DNA of 64,000 nucleotides from Bacillus sp. RAR_GA_16 (GCF_020165985.1 NZ_JAIUKZ010000019.1:1-64000); one strand, 5' to 3'; shown: positions 1 to 8,637, counted from the stretch's first letter. Made by a program: numbers and translations. The notes: a model not told the origin generated them from the sequence alone.

Positions 1-177
1 ATGGGGGCGGCCATGTTATGTGGGGTTTCAGGCATCGATAACAGCACGATCAAGAATAGTGCGAGCTACATTCAATCGTGGTTGCGCTCTTTAAAAGAAG
101 ATCATCGCTTGGTAGTACAAGCTGCAGCACAAGCACAAAAAGCCTCGGATTATATTTTAGGAACACCATTGGCCTGA
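1..177 (+). CDS. ArdC-family antirestriction protein, C-terminal fragment (cut by window edge)
   Basis: The frame is open from the first base to a TGA at 175-177 and encodes 58 residues. It reads GAAMLCGVSGIDNST, then SASYIQSWL and AAAQAQKASDYILG, which is the characteristic C-terminus of the ArdC/DUF1738 family (single-stranded-DNA-binding N-terminal domain plus a zincin-like metallopeptidase domain). Such proteins are carried by plasmids and integrative elements and protect incoming DNA. The N-terminal part lies outside the window, so whether the gene is intact cannot be judged. Two small genes and a broken radC follow, consistent with the edge of a mobile element. Confidence 0.75.
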   Translation: MGAAMLCGVSGIDNSTIKNSASYIQSWLRSLKEDHRLVVQAAAQAQKASDYILGTPLA

Positions 178-192
178 ATTTCGGAACAGGAT

Positions 193-210
193 CGCCCCCT
201 TCCGGGGGCG
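193..210 (+). terminator. GC-rich hairpin after the ArdC gene
   Basis: CGCCCCC and GGGGGCG form a perfect 7-bp stem with a 4-base loop, 15 bases after the ArdC stop and directly before the ribosome site of the next gene. There is no T-run, so it may be an attenuator or processing hairpin rather than a true terminator. Confidence 0.4.
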
Positions 211-233
211 AAAATTCAAAGGAGGCGTCAAAA

Positions 234-500
234 ATGAAAAGCTTAAAAGAAATGGAAAACGAGATTGTTTTAAACATGCGAAAGTTAATTAAGGAGCAGC
301 CTCAGGAAAACTATCAAGAAGTGTCGTTTACAGGCTTTCATGAGCAAGCCTTTACGTTTATCACAAGAGATGAGGATACGGGAGAGCAAGCCGTTTTTTA
401 TCTGCATCCGTACAATTTTGCGATATCCGTACGATGTGAATATACAAAAGAGATCGAGCTAATGATTGGTTTCATGGATGAGAGAGGAGAGCTCATTTGA
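234..500 (+). CDS. Small conserved hypothetical protein (88 aa)
   Basis: The start is the ATG at 234, seven bases after GGAGG; a longer reading from 78 would run through the hairpin and the ArdC coding sequence and is unlikely. The product is small and acidic with no signal peptide, membrane segment or motif that I recognise. It sits between the ArdC fragment and a zinc-ribbon protein in the same direction, an arrangement usual for small accessory genes of Bacillaceae plasmids and integrative elements. No function can be assigned. Confidence 0.6.
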   Translation: MKSLKEMENEIVLNMRKLIKEQPQENYQEVSFTGFHEQAFTFITRDEDTGEQAVFYLHPYNFAISVRCEYTKEIELMIGFMDERGELI

Positions 501-556
501 GAGGGGATTTACCCCTCTTTTCTTCCTTTGAAAGCAAATTTGGAAAGGGTGGGAAC

Positions 557-1027
557 ATGAAAACCTGTGGCTATTGTGGTACGAAAATTCAAGAGGATTA
601 TTGCTCTTTTTGCGAATTTACGCTGGATGATAAACACGTTTTAGAAGGGCATAAGCGCGTAGATCATGTGATTGAAAGGACGCCAGATGAAGCAGCAATC
701 TTTCTTTCAACTGCTGAACTGTTAACTTTTGAAACGGTTGATTTACTTTTTTTGTTAAAGTACGCTCGTTCTTATCGCTCAGAAGTCTATCATTTACGTG
801 TAATCAGTTATAAGGCCGAGGACAGGAAAACCGATCAAGCTTTAGAGGAAATTCAGCATCAAAGCTATGAGGAATATGAAAAGGCTACGCGAAAGGTGTG
901 GGTCATTGAAAATATCTTAAAAGATCGGATGGGGTATTATCCGGTTAAAGTAACGGAGGAGTTCTTGCAAGGGTATCTCCATCGTATTAAACAATCCCAG
1001 AAGAAACGAATGGTACTAAAAAAATAA
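557..1027 (+). CDS. Zinc-ribbon hypothetical protein (156 aa)
   Basis: ATG at 557 follows AAAGGGTGGG by a few bases. Residues 4-7 (CGYC) and 16-19 (CSFC) make two CxxC knuckles, a compact zinc ribbon at the extreme N-terminus. The remainder is helical and charged, with a basic tail (KKRMVLKK). This suggests a small nucleic-acid- or protein-binding accessory factor of the mobile region, but I do not recognise the family. It ends against the minus-strand regulator, with a terminator in the overlap zone. Confidence 0.6.
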   Translation: MKTCGYCGTKIQEDYCSFCEFTLDDKHVLEGHKRVDHVIERTPDEAAIFLSTAELLTFETVDLLFLLKYARSYRSEVYHLRVISYKAEDRKTDQALEEIQHQSYEEYEKATRKVWVIENILKDRMGYYPVKVTEEFLQGYLHRIKQSQKKRMVLKK

Positions 1028-1040
1028 AAAAACATAAAAA

Positions 1041-1065
1041 CGCCTCTCTTATTTTGAAAGAGGTG
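1041..1065 (-). terminator. Terminator for the Hpr-like regulator
   Basis: CGCCTCT pairs with AGAGGTG (one wobble) around an 11-base loop. Read on the minus strand it is followed by GTTTTTATGTTTTTTTA. It overlaps the last codons of the regulator. Confidence 0.6.
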
Positions 1066-1528
1066 ACGTTTTGGGATCGTTTTTTTCAACCCACTGAACG
1101 AATGCATCACCGTAAAAATGACGATTGAGGTCTTGGACACAATCGAGCATTTGGTTTCTTTTTGATTCGTCCATTTCATGAAAGTATTCTAAGAATTGGT
1201 ATTCAAAGGTCGTAGAGGTATTAATGGTTTCATAACCAAGTGTGGTCATACTAACATAGGTGACTCTACGGTCTTCCTGGCGCTTGATTTGACTTATAAG
1301 TCCTTTTTCTTCCATTCTTTTAAGTACCTGCATGACAGTGGAAACTTTCAATAAACATAAATCTGATAAGCGACTAACCGTTACTTCTTTTTCTGAATAA
1401 ACGATCCATAAAAGGTGCTGTTCAGCTTTCGTGATCCCCATGTTTTGGGCGGATCTTTCCCAATCGTTTTCTAATACTTTATACATTGCTCGAAAATTAT
1501 TTAATAGATAATGTAACTTGTCTTCCAA
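1049..1528 (-). CDS. MarR-family regulator resembling Hpr/ScoC (159 aa)
   Basis: The start is a TTG (complement of 1526-1528) preceded by GGATGA. The protein has the MarR winged helix: residues 33-42 (ITKAEQHLLW) lead into the recognition region (VSRLSDLCLLKVSTVMQVLKRMEEKGLI), followed by the wing KRQEDRRVTYVSMT. The phrase LLWIVY and the wing resemble Bacillus Hpr (ScoC), a repressor of exoprotease and sporulation genes, but the protein is shorter than Hpr (about 200 aa) and lacks its C-terminal extension. It lies back to back with abrB, another transition-state regulator. A palindrome just upstream suggests autoregulation. Confidence 0.75.
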   Translation of the reverse strand: MEDKLHYLLNNFRAMYKVLENDWERSAQNMGITKAEQHLLWIVYSEKEVTVSRLSDLCLLKVSTVMQVLKRMEEKGLISQIKRQEDRRVTYVSMTTLGYETINTSTTFEYQFLEYFHEMDESKRNQMLDCVQDLNRHFYGDAFVQWVEKNDPKTSPLSK

Positions 1529-1547
1529 TCTATCTTCATCCTTTCAA

Positions 1548-1569
1548 TATATTGGAATAATCCTATATA
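1548..1569. promoter_or_regulatory. Imperfect palindrome, possible MarR/Hpr operator
   Basis: TATATTGGA then ATAA then TCCTATATA is an imperfect inverted repeat 20 bases upstream of the regulator's start codon. MarR proteins commonly bind such sites in their own promoter. Confidence 0.4.
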
Positions 1570-1741
1570 TCTTAACATAGGACACCAATTAAATTGGGAG
1601 GTATCGTAGTTCAATGTGCTACTTTTGAAGCTAGAAAGGGCTAATTCCATACATAAAAACTTTCTTACTTAAAGATGAGAAAAAAATTTATGTTATAAAA
1701 CCAACAATTTCAATATTTTACCTTTTTGTATAGTAAAATAT

Positions 1742-1770
1742 TAGACATAAAAAGTTTTGGGTAATATTCT
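1742..1770 (+). promoter_or_regulatory. Candidate sigma-A promoter of abrB
   Basis: TAGACA at 1742-1747, a 17-base spacer and TATTCT at 1765-1770, about 45 bases before the abrB start codon. Confidence 0.4.
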
Positions 1771-1815
1771 ACTTCGAGTAAAAATATGGGGTAGATAAAA
1801 CGAGGAGGAAGAAAG

Positions 1816-2094
1816 ATGAAAGCAACAGGGATTGTCCGTAAAGTGGATGAATTAGGGAGAGTGGTCATTCCAATTGAGCTTCGAAGAACGTTTGGTATTG
1901 CTGAAAAGGATCCTCTTGAAATTTACTTGGACGATCATCAAATTGTCATCGAAAAGTATAAGGCAAGCGAAAAAGCTTGTATTATAACGGGAGATATATC
2001 ACCTGAAAACTTCTTGCTAGGCAATGGGAGCATTGTATTGAGCCCTGAAGGAGCCAAAATCCTTGCGGAAGAACTAAAGCGAAAGCTTAATTAA
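1816..2094 (+). CDS. abrB: AbrB-family transition-state regulator (92 aa)
   Basis: Transition-state DNA-binding regulator that represses stationary-phase genes during exponential growth. The N-terminal swapped-hairpin domain is textbook: GIVRKVDELGRVVIPIELRR at residues 5-24, then DPLEIYLDDHQIVIEKY. The C-terminal multimerisation domain (about 55-92) carries the CIITGDIS segment. Length equals that of Bacillus AbrB/Abh. The ATG follows GAGGAGGAAG. Bacillaceae often hold several AbrB paralogues, so this may be Abh or a mobile-element copy rather than the master AbrB. Confidence 0.85.
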   Translation: MKATGIVRKVDELGRVVIPIELRRTFGIAEKDPLEIYLDDHQIVIEKYKASEKACIITGDISPENFLLGNGSIVLSPEGAKILAEELKRKLN

Positions 2095-2128
2095 ATAACG
2101 GAATTCATTTTATTATATATGAAAGGTC

Positions 2129-2171
2129 AAAAAAGAGCTTGATAGCGAAATGCTAATCTAAGCTCTTTTTT
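2129..2171 (+). terminator. Rho-independent terminator after abrB
   Basis: AAAAAAGAGCTT and AAGCTCTTTTTT flank a 19-base loop, 35 bases after the abrB stop. Confidence 0.8.
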
Positions 2172-2363
2172 GTATGAACCACAGCTGAGTATGATTTGAT
2201 AGCATACAACTTCCATTATGTGAGGGTATTGTAGTTATAGTGGTTGGCTAACTCTATACTAGTAGAATCTCTTACGGCATTTCCTTTCCATAGGCAGGAA
2301 AATCTAAACGGACTATATAGAGTTGAGCTCTCAAATGTAAAAGCCTGAATGTAAACTAACGGG

Positions 2364-2729
2364 ATGTACAGGAAGAAAAGAACACGTCGTCCGAAGAGAA
2401 GAGCAAAGGGTCTTAACGCTATTTTTGAAGTGCTTCCCATTAAACAAGTGGTTCAAGAAGTGCCGACACCTTTTGTAATTGGAGCGATACGTTACACGGA
2501 TGATGACGCGAACATTGCCGCAACGCTGAAAGGGGATGAAGACCGGGAATTCTTTTTAGTTCTTTGTTTGAATACTAAAAATTAAGTGACGTCAGCTCAG
2601 CGCTTTCACGTTGGGAGTATTAATGCAAGCATCGTTCACGCGAGAGAAGTGTTTAAATCAGCTATATTAAATAACGTTGCATTCATTGTATTGAGTTCGA
2701 AGAAGGGTGTCTTTCTTTTGTTGTGGTGA
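2364..2729 (+). pseudogene. radC-like JAB-domain gene, broken by a nonsense codon and truncated
   Basis: The first 73 codons contain REFFLVLCLNTKN and end at TAA (2583-2585). In the same frame translation continues VTSAQRFHVGSINASIVHAREVFKSAILNN. In RadC proteins these blocks are contiguous (LNTKN-Q-...-HVGSLNASIVHPREVFK), so the stop most simply arose from CAA to TAA at the glutamine. Beyond that the frame diverges (FIVLSSKKG instead of the metal-binding AHNHPSG) and ends at 2727, so the JAMM motif is lost as well. RadC-like genes are common on plasmids and integrative elements, in line with the ArdC fragment nearby. Confidence 0.75.
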
Positions 2730-3363
2730 GGTGGTGTGAATAGGATGGTTCTTTTTCATCTGTATCGTCCTGCATTGTATTCTTATTAGTGTCTATAAAA
2801 ACTATCGTTCTTCTTGAGTTAGCTTATCAGTTATTGGATATTTTTCTTTTTACCTTACTAATTGTAAGTTTTAGTCAGCACTCGTCAATGATGTGTGAGC
2901 TTACCTTTTCTCCACGTTTCCTCCAGTTTTTAAAATAGTTTTGATCAACAGTAAAAATAATTATAGAAAACCAATTATTTAAAAACGTTGTAATCAATAA
3001 GATATTTGTGATAATCTTTCTAAATAATGAGAATATTCAGGTATTGAAATCCAAAATAAACATAAAGTGACAAATTGGCTAAAACTAGGGTGTGTTCTGG
3101 TAAAGAATTTAGTTAATAGTCCTTGGCTGGAGGTGAGTACAGCATGACATTATCTTCTCTTGTTTTATGACACTGGCGACAAAACTCTTTAACGAACCTA
3201 AATTAATTTTAAAAAATTGAATTTTAACTGAGAAAGATTAGGGTTCGAGGGTGACTAAAACCTATACCAGAGGTCGATTTCATGGTTGTTATGAACCTAT
3301 GTTTTTACTCAGTAAAAGTAGCCGTTTGAAATCATGAAGATTTAAAAGGTAAGGAGATTTGAT
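2730..3363. other. Intergenic region, no gene recognised
   Basis: AT-rich, with many stops in all frames. A nine-codon reading with a good ribosome site (GGAGGTGA, ATG at 3143) ends after eight residues and could be a leader peptide, but nothing further supports it. The promoter of the dikinase operon must lie here; I see no clear hexamer pair. Confidence 0.4.
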
Positions 3364-4188
3364 GTGAATAATAAGGAGATCGTCTATGTAGTTTCTGACT
3401 CAGTTGGAGAAACGGCTGAGATAATGGTAAAAGCTGTGGCGCATCAATTCAATGGGGGAGATGTTGAGATTCATCATATATCCTTTGTGGAGGATATCAG
3501 CGAACTGAAACACCTCATTACTGTCTCGAAGTATAAGAATGCCATCATTGCTTATACGATAGTCATTCCTTCTTTAAAGCAATATCTGGATCGTAGAGCT
3601 AAGGAAGAAGGAATCATTGCAGTCGATTTAATGAATCCACTAATGAAAGCGTTTACTGATAAGTTCGAAAAAGAACCTAAACGTCAGCCAAAATTAATGA
3701 GGAAATTAGATGATTACTACTTTAGAAGAGTTGAAGCTGTTGAATTCGCAGTGAAATATGATGATGGGCAAGATGTACAAGGGATACGACGTGCAGACAT
3801 CGTCTTAATTGGTGTTTCTAGAACATCAAAGACGCCACTTTCTATGTATTTGGCTCATAAAAGATTTAAAGTAGCCAACGTTCCTTTAGTACCGGAAATT
3901 GAACCTCCTGATGAACTCTTTCGTATTCCAAGAAATAAATGTGTTGGCTTAGTGATCATACCAGATAAGCTGAATGAGATCCGTAAAGAACGCTTGAAAA
4001 GTTTAGGCTTAGGGGCCAAATCAAATTATGCGAATTTTGATAGGATCCTCGAAGAATTAGATTACGCTGAGAAAATTATGAAGCGCATAGGATGTCCAGT
4101 CATAAATGTCTCAAATAAAGCAGTTGAAGAGACTGCTGATGTAATATTAGCCATGTTAAAAAAGAGAGGATTGGAATGTTATGAGTAA
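3364..4188 (+). CDS. Pyruvate,phosphate dikinase regulatory protein (bifunctional kinase/phosphorylase, 274 aa)
   Basis: DUF299/PSRP family. It inactivates PPDK by ADP-dependent phosphorylation of the active-site threonine and reactivates it by phosphate-dependent phosphorolysis. The P-loop-like signature GVSRTSKTP lies at residues 150-158, and the N-terminus IVYVVSDSVGETAE is typical. The start is GTG at 3364, seven bases after AAGGAG; the ATG at 3361 is out of frame and stops at once. The stop overlaps the PPDK start by 8 bases, so the pair is translationally coupled and the target is evident. Length matches the family (about 270 aa). Confidence 0.92.
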   Translation: MNNKEIVYVVSDSVGETAEIMVKAVAHQFNGGDVEIHHISFVEDISELKHLITVSKYKNAIIAYTIVIPSLKQYLDRRAKEEGIIAVDLMNPLMKAFTDKFEKEPKRQPKLMRKLDDYYFRRVEAVEFAVKYDDGQDVQGIRRADIVLIGVSRTSKTPLSMYLAHKRFKVANVPLVPEIEPPDELFRIPRNKCVGLVIIPDKLNEIRKERLKSLGLGAKSNYANFDRILEELDYAEKIMKRIGCPVINVSNKAVEETADVILAMLKKRGLECYE

Positions 4189-6850
4189 TTTTGTGTATAT
4201 GTTTGATGATTCTAACAGCGAAAAAAAAGAATTATTAGGAGGTAAAGGAGCAAATTTAGCAGAAATGACTCGCATTGGTTTGCCTGTTCCTTACGGGTTT
4301 ACCATTTCTACGGATGCTTGTAAATCGTATTATGACTTCGGGAAATCGATTCATGAGGAGATGGAGTTTCAAGTACTGGAAGCTCTAAAAATCCTTGAAA
4401 ATAAAACGGGTAAACAGCTTGGAGACCCTTCAAATCCATTGCTTGTCTCTGTCCGTTCAGGGGCAGTCCATTCGATGCCTGGAATGATGGACACAGTATT
4501 GAACCTCGGTTTGAACGATAAAACTGTGGAAGGGATGTCAAAGCTCACAAAAAATCCTCGTTTTGCTTACGATTCTTATCGTAGGTTCATCCAAATGTTT
4601 AGTGATGTAGTGTTTAAAGTGGATGGATTTTACTTCGAGCAATATCTTGAAGATGTTAGGAAAAGTAAGGGTTATCATTCTGATCCTGAAATGACTGCTG
4701 AAGATTGGAAAGAAATTATTGTAGGGTACAAAGGTATTGTCAAGAAACATGCTAAAAGACCCTTCCCCGAGAGTCCCAAAGAGCAATTGTTTCTTTCGAT
4801 CAGTGCTGTCTTTGACTCCTGGAATAATCAACGTGCTATCGTATATCGGCGCCTTCAAAAAATCCCTGATCACCTTGGAACAGCAGTAAACATACAAAGC
4901 ATGGTCTTTGGAAATATGAGCAACACTTCTGGTACTGGAGTTGCGTTTACGAGAAATCCGTCTACTGGTGAGTCTAAGATTTATGGCGAATATCTGATAA
5001 ATGCCCAAGGAGAAGATGTTGTTGCTGGAGTCCGTACCCCACAACCAATTGCGACGCTTCAAGATGACATGCCAGAAGTTTATCAGCAGTTTTTGGAAAC
5101 TTGTAAACTTCTGGAAAAACACTATCGAGATATGCAGGATATTGAGTTTACGGTTGAACGTGGTGAACTCTTTATTCTTCAGACCCGAAACGGTAAAAGA
5201 ACAGCTCAAGCAGCAATTAGAATAGCAGTCGAATTGGTAGAAGAACAAGTAATTAGTAAGAAAGAAGCTATACTTCGGGTAGATCCAGACCAACTCAATC
5301 AATTACTCCATCGTAGAATTGATGATTCTTATGAACGGAGACAGCTTGCTAAAGGCCTACCGGCGTCTCCAGGGGCAGCAACAGGTCATGTAGTATTTGA
5401 TGCTGACGAAGCAGAACGCTTTGCAGATGATGGAAAGAAAGTGATTCTTGTTCGCCCGGAAACCACACCAGATGATATTCATGGAATGGTGGCTTCCCAA
5501 GCAACCATCACTAGTCGTGGAGGAATGACTAGTCATGCGGCAGTCGTTGCAAGAGGAATGGGAAAAGCTTGTATTTGTGGGTGTGACTCTATAAAAATTG
5601 ATTTGAAGATAAAACAGTTTAGGGTCGGTGATACGGTCGTTAAACAAGGTGATATTGTAACGATCGACGGGTCTTCAGGTGACATCATGTTAGGCGAGAT
5701 ACCGATGATTGAGCCACAGCTCTCTAGCGAATTTCAAGTGCTACTAAAATGGGCAGATGAGATGAGGGAACTTGATGTAAGAGCAAATGCGGATAATCCT
5801 GAGGATGCTAAAAAAGCCCTCGAATATGGAGCTGGTGGTATTGGGTTGTGTCGTACAGAGCATATGTTTATGGATGCCCATCGAATTCCCATAGTCCAGG
5901 AGATGATACTCGCAGAAACATACGAAGAGCGCAATGAGGCGCTGGTTAAGCTTTTACCCCTGCAACAAGAAGATTTTGAGGGAATATTCGAAGCAATGCA
6001 AGGTCATCCAGTAACTATTCGTTTATTGGACCCTCCTCTACATGAGTTCTTACCTGATAAAGAAGAGCTACTAGTACAAGTTACAAAACTCCAGTTGGAG
6101 GATTTAAACTCTGAAGAGTTAAGGAGGAAAGAACAGCTTTTAAGAAAAGTACGTCAATTAGAAGAGTCTAATCCAATGCTAGGTCATCGAGGTTGCCGAC
6201 TAGGAATAATTTATCCGGAAATTTACGTTATGCAGATAAAATCGATTTTTTATGCAATGTTAAGATCGATCGAAAAAGGAATAGATGTAAATCCAGAGAT
6301 TATGATTCCATTAATCGGGCACGTAAATGAGTTAAAAGAATTGCGCCAGTTGGTAATCGATACTGGCCAGCAGGTCATGGAAGAAACTGGAGTGGAATGC
6401 GATTATCTTATCGGTACGATGATTGAAGTTCCAAGAGCAGCATTAACAGCCGATCAAATTGCTCAAGAAGCAGATTTTTTCTCTTTTGGAACCAATGATT
6501 TAACTCAAACCACTCTGGGATATAGTCGTGACGATGCAGAAAGCAAGTTCCTCCAAACTTATCTAGAGAACAAGATTCTATCAGATAATCCATTTGCTAC
6601 TCTGGATCAAGAAGGTGTTGGAAAACTCATAGATATTGGTGTGAAACTGGGTAGAAAAACAAAACCTAGATTGAAAACTGGGATTTGCGGAGAACATGGG
6701 GGGGAAAAAAGTTCAATCAAATTCTGTAACGATGTCGGTTTGGACTACGTAAGCTGTTCACCCTACCGAGTACCTCTTGCTCGTCTGGCAGCAGCACAGG
6801 CAAACATAAATAAAGTAAAGAAGCAGAGCGAATTTCAGGCTCAATTGTAA
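4181..6850 (+). CDS. ppdK: Pyruvate, phosphate dikinase (889 aa)
   Basis: Interconverts pyruvate + ATP + Pi with PEP + AMP + PPi. Domains in order: ATP-grasp nucleotide-binding domain (about 1-340, with GGKGANLAEM near residue 20), phosphohistidine swivel domain with GGMTSHAAVVARG (catalytic His452; Thr450 is the regulatory threonine), and the PEP/pyruvate TIM barrel ending with GICGEHGG (Cys836). All key residues are present and the length is standard. In a genome segment rich in pyruvate-yielding pathways the likely role is gluconeogenic PEP formation. It is co-transcribed with its regulator. Confidence 0.95.
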   Translation: MSNFVYMFDDSNSEKKELLGGKGANLAEMTRIGLPVPYGFTISTDACKSYYDFGKSIHEEMEFQVLEALKILENKTGKQLGDPSNPLLVSVRSGAVHSMPGMMDTVLNLGLNDKTVEGMSKLTKNPRFAYDSYRRFIQMFSDVVFKVDGFYFEQYLEDVRKSKGYHSDPEMTAEDWKEIIVGYKGIVKKHAKRPFPESPKEQLFLSISAVFDSWNNQRAIVYRRLQKIPDHLGTAVNIQSMVFGNMSNTSGTGVAFTRNPSTGESKIYGEYLINAQGEDVVAGVRTPQPIATLQDDMPEVYQQFLETCKLLEKHYRDMQDIEFTVERGELFILQTRNGKRTAQAAIRIAVELVEEQVISKKEAILRVDPDQLNQLLHRRIDDSYERRQLAKGLPASPGAATGHVVFDADEAERFADDGKKVILVRPETTPDDIHGMVASQATITSRGGMTSHAAVVARGMGKACICGCDSIKIDLKIKQFRVGDTVVKQGDIVTIDGSSGDIMLGEIPMIEPQLSSEFQVLLKWADEMRELDVRANADNPEDAKKALEYGAGGIGLCRTEHMFMDAHRIPIVQEMILAETYEERNEALVKLLPLQQEDFEGIFEAMQGHPVTIRLLDPPLHEFLPDKEELLVQVTKLQLEDLNSEELRRKEQLLRKVRQLEESNPMLGHRGCRLGIIYPEIYVMQIKSIFYAMLRSIEKGIDVNPEIMIPLIGHVNELKELRQLVIDTGQQVMEETGVECDYLIGTMIEVPRAALTADQIAQEADFFSFGTNDLTQTTLGYSRDDAESKFLQTYLENKILSDNPFATLDQEGVGKLIDIGVKLGRKTKPRLKTGICGEHGGEKSSIKFCNDVGLDYVSCSPYRVPLARLAAAQANINKVKKQSEFQAQL

Positions 6851-6922
6851 AAGATAGGGTTAAATGCAGTCTTTTGCTTGATGAAGTAAAAAAATGGAAT
6901 CATGATCATTAAACAAAATCGA

Positions 6923-6950
6923 AAGCAGCTCCGTGCTGCTTTTTCCTTTT
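6923..6950 (+). terminator. Terminator of the ppdK operon
   Basis: AGCAGC, five-base loop, GCTGCT, followed by TTTTTCCTTTTT, 75 bases after the ppdK stop. Confidence 0.75.
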
Positions 6951-7111
6951 TATGTGAGCGTACGATTCTACAGAACAGGTAGTGACCGAAGAAGTATGGC
7001 CGGTAAAAGTAGACCAGGCACGGAGGCGAACAATCGAAGGGAAAAACACTGCTATAAAAATTAGTTATGGCATATATCAGTTATTCTAATAAAGTTAATT
7101 ATCAGAAAAGC

Positions 7112-7140
7112 TTGAATTATTAAAAATAAAATGTTTAAAT
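7112..7140 (+). promoter_or_regulatory. Sigma-A promoter of the aldehyde dehydrogenase operon
   Basis: TTGAAT at 7112-7117, exactly 17 bases, TTAAAT at 7135-7140. The shared operator begins 11 bases further on. Confidence 0.6.
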
Positions 7141-7149
7141 TAACGTAAA

Positions 7150-7170
7150 TTGGTTGAGCCACCATACCAA
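7150..7170 (+). promoter_or_regulatory. Operator site 1 of the shared regulon
   Basis: Core GGTTGAGCCACCATACC at 7152-7168 with flanking TT and AA completing the outer TTGGT/ACCAA inverted repeat. It differs at a few positions from the consensus GGTTGGGTCACCnAACC seen upstream of four other operons in this window, and it sits around the expected transcription start. Confidence 0.65.
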
Positions 7171-7191
7171 AAAACGATAGGAGTGAATAAT

Positions 7192-8637
7192 ATGCCCTCA
7201 ACCCAAATAAGTTCAGTTCAACAATCTTTATTCTTAAACGGAGAATGGATTAATCCATCTCAACAATCTACACACGTAGTCGATAATCCAGCAACTGGCG
7301 AAGCTATTGCTGAAATTGGGTATGGAAATGCCGAAGATGCATTGAAAGCTATTGATGCTGCTCAAGATGCTTTCAAGCAATGGTCTAGGGTTTCAGCTCG
7401 GGAACGAGCAAATATTTTAAACAAGGTATCAGATTTATTAAGACAAAGGTCAAACAAAATCGGAGAAATTTTAGCTGCTGAATCAGGAAAAAGGATAGAA
7501 GAAGCAATTGGAGAAGTTAAATTTTCTGCAGAATATTTCCAATGGTTTGCTGAAGAAATACGCAGGCCAGATGGTCAGGTTATCCCAAGTGATTCACCTA
7601 CTAAAACACATTTTACATACCAACAGCCTGCAGGTGTAGCTGTATTATTGACCCCATGGAATTTCCCTATTTCTATTCAGGCCAGAAAGTTAGCTCCAGC
7701 ATTAGCAGCAGGTTGTACGATTGTTGCCCGAGGATCTCAATATACTCCATTATCAGTCATTGAACTCTTTAAATGTCTAGAAGATGCTGGAATGCCTCCG
7801 GGTGTTGTTAATCTAGTGCATGGGCCAGCTACTGAAATGACAAAAACCTTATTAACCCATCCTTCTGTTCGTGTAGCTAGCTTTACTGGTTCTACTGAGA
7901 TTGGCCAAAAGATTATCAATCTATCATCAGAACAAGTATTACGTTTATCTTTAGAGCTTGGAGGAAATGCACCTTTCATTGTTTTTGATGATGCTGATAT
8001 AGATAAAGCTGTACAAGGAGCAATGATTGCAAAATTTAGGAATAACGGTCAATCATGCATTGGGGCAAATAGGTTTTATGTGCATGAAAATATTTACGAA
8101 AAATTTGTAAGCGCTTTTAAAGAAGAGGTAGTTAACATGTCGATAGGCGATCCGTTTTCAGAATACAAACCTGACTTAGGACCAATGATCAATCTTAAAG
8201 GGCAACAGAGAATGGAGGAAATTATTCAAACAGCTAAAAATGACGGATCTAAAATTACTACTTCGCAGTACCCTTTGCCGAACAGTGGTTACTTTGTAAA
8301 ACCAACAATCATTGAAAATCCTAGAAATGAGCTTGGTGATACTGAAATCTTCGGACCAATAGCACTCATATATTCTTTTAAGGATGATGACGAAGTTATT
8401 GAATATGCGAATGCTACTGATATGGGGTTAGCAGGATACGCCTACACTTCAAACATTTATCGTTCAAGACAAATACAAGAAAATCTAGATGTAGGGATAC
8501 TTGGAATAAACAGTGCGTTACCGTCTGTGGTATATGCACCAATGGGCGGTATGAAAAAAAGTGGGATTGGTCGCGAAGGGGGAAGGGTAGGATTAGAAGA
8601 ATATATGGAAACTAAATATGTTGCAAGTGAATATTAA
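7192..8637 (+). CDS. NAD(P)-dependent aldehyde dehydrogenase, succinate-semialdehyde / 3-sulfolactaldehyde dehydrogenase type (481 aa)
   Basis: Aldehyde dehydrogenase of the GabD subfamily: TPWNFPIS near the cofactor site, catalytic Glu255 in LELGGN, nucleophile Cys289 in GQSCIG, and PMGGMKKSGIGREGG near the C-terminus. The ATG at 7192 after AGGAGTG is chosen over a longer TTG reading because the upstream codons would cover the operator. First gene of an operon with an MFS transporter and a beta-hydroxyacid dehydrogenase. By family it could oxidise succinate semialdehyde. Because the promoter shares its operator with suyAB, 3-sulfolactaldehyde (giving sulfolactate) is an attractive alternative; 3-sulfolactaldehyde dehydrogenases of known sulfoglycolytic pathways belong to this subfamily. 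Substrate is not provable from sequence. Confidence 0.85.
   Translation: MPSTQISSVQQSLFLNGEWINPSQQSTHVVDNPATGEAIAEIGYGNAEDALKAIDAAQDAFKQWSRVSARERANILNKVSDLLRQRSNKIGEILAAESGKRIEEAIGEVKFSAEYFQWFAEEIRRPDGQVIPSDSPTKTHFTYQQPAGVAVLLTPWNFPISIQARKLAPALAAGCTIVARGSQYTPLSVIELFKCLEDAGMPPGVVNLVHGPATEMTKTLLTHPSVRVASFTGSTEIGQKIINLSSEQVLRLSLELGGNAPFIVFDDADIDKAVQGAMIAKFRNNGQSCIGANRFYVHENIYEKFVSAFKEEVVNMSIGDPFSEYKPDLGPMINLKGQQRMEEIIQTAKNDGSKITTSQYPLPNSGYFVKPTIIENPRNELGDTEIFGPIALIYSFKDDDEVIEYANATDMGLAGYAYTSNIYRSRQIQENLDVGILGINSALPSVVYAPMGGMKKSGIGREGGRVGLEEYMETKYVASEY

Noticed and set aside
78-233. N-terminal extension of the 88-aa protein from position 78
   Set aside because: It overlaps the ArdC coding sequence and a GC-rich hairpin, whereas the ATG at 234 has a proper ribosome site.
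3241-3272. Sixth operator copy upstream of the dikinase operon
   Set aside because: GGGTTCGAGGGTGACTAAAACC has the right half-words but wrong spacing; it does not fit the 17-base symmetric pattern.
4538-5302. Long 254-codon open frame on the minus strand inside ppdK
   Set aside because: It lies wholly within a certain PPDK gene, has no ribosome site and gives an implausible composition; a shadow of the coding strand.
6951-7111. Remnant of a transposase between ppdK and the aldehyde dehydrogenase operon
   Set aside because: The slightly GC-richer stretch near 6960-7050 translates into nothing recognisable in any frame.
8106-8119. cre site TGTAAGCGCTTTTA inside the aldehyde dehydrogenase gene
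   Set aside because: One conserved position (C13) is missing and it lies deep within the coding region; chance is a sufficient explanation.
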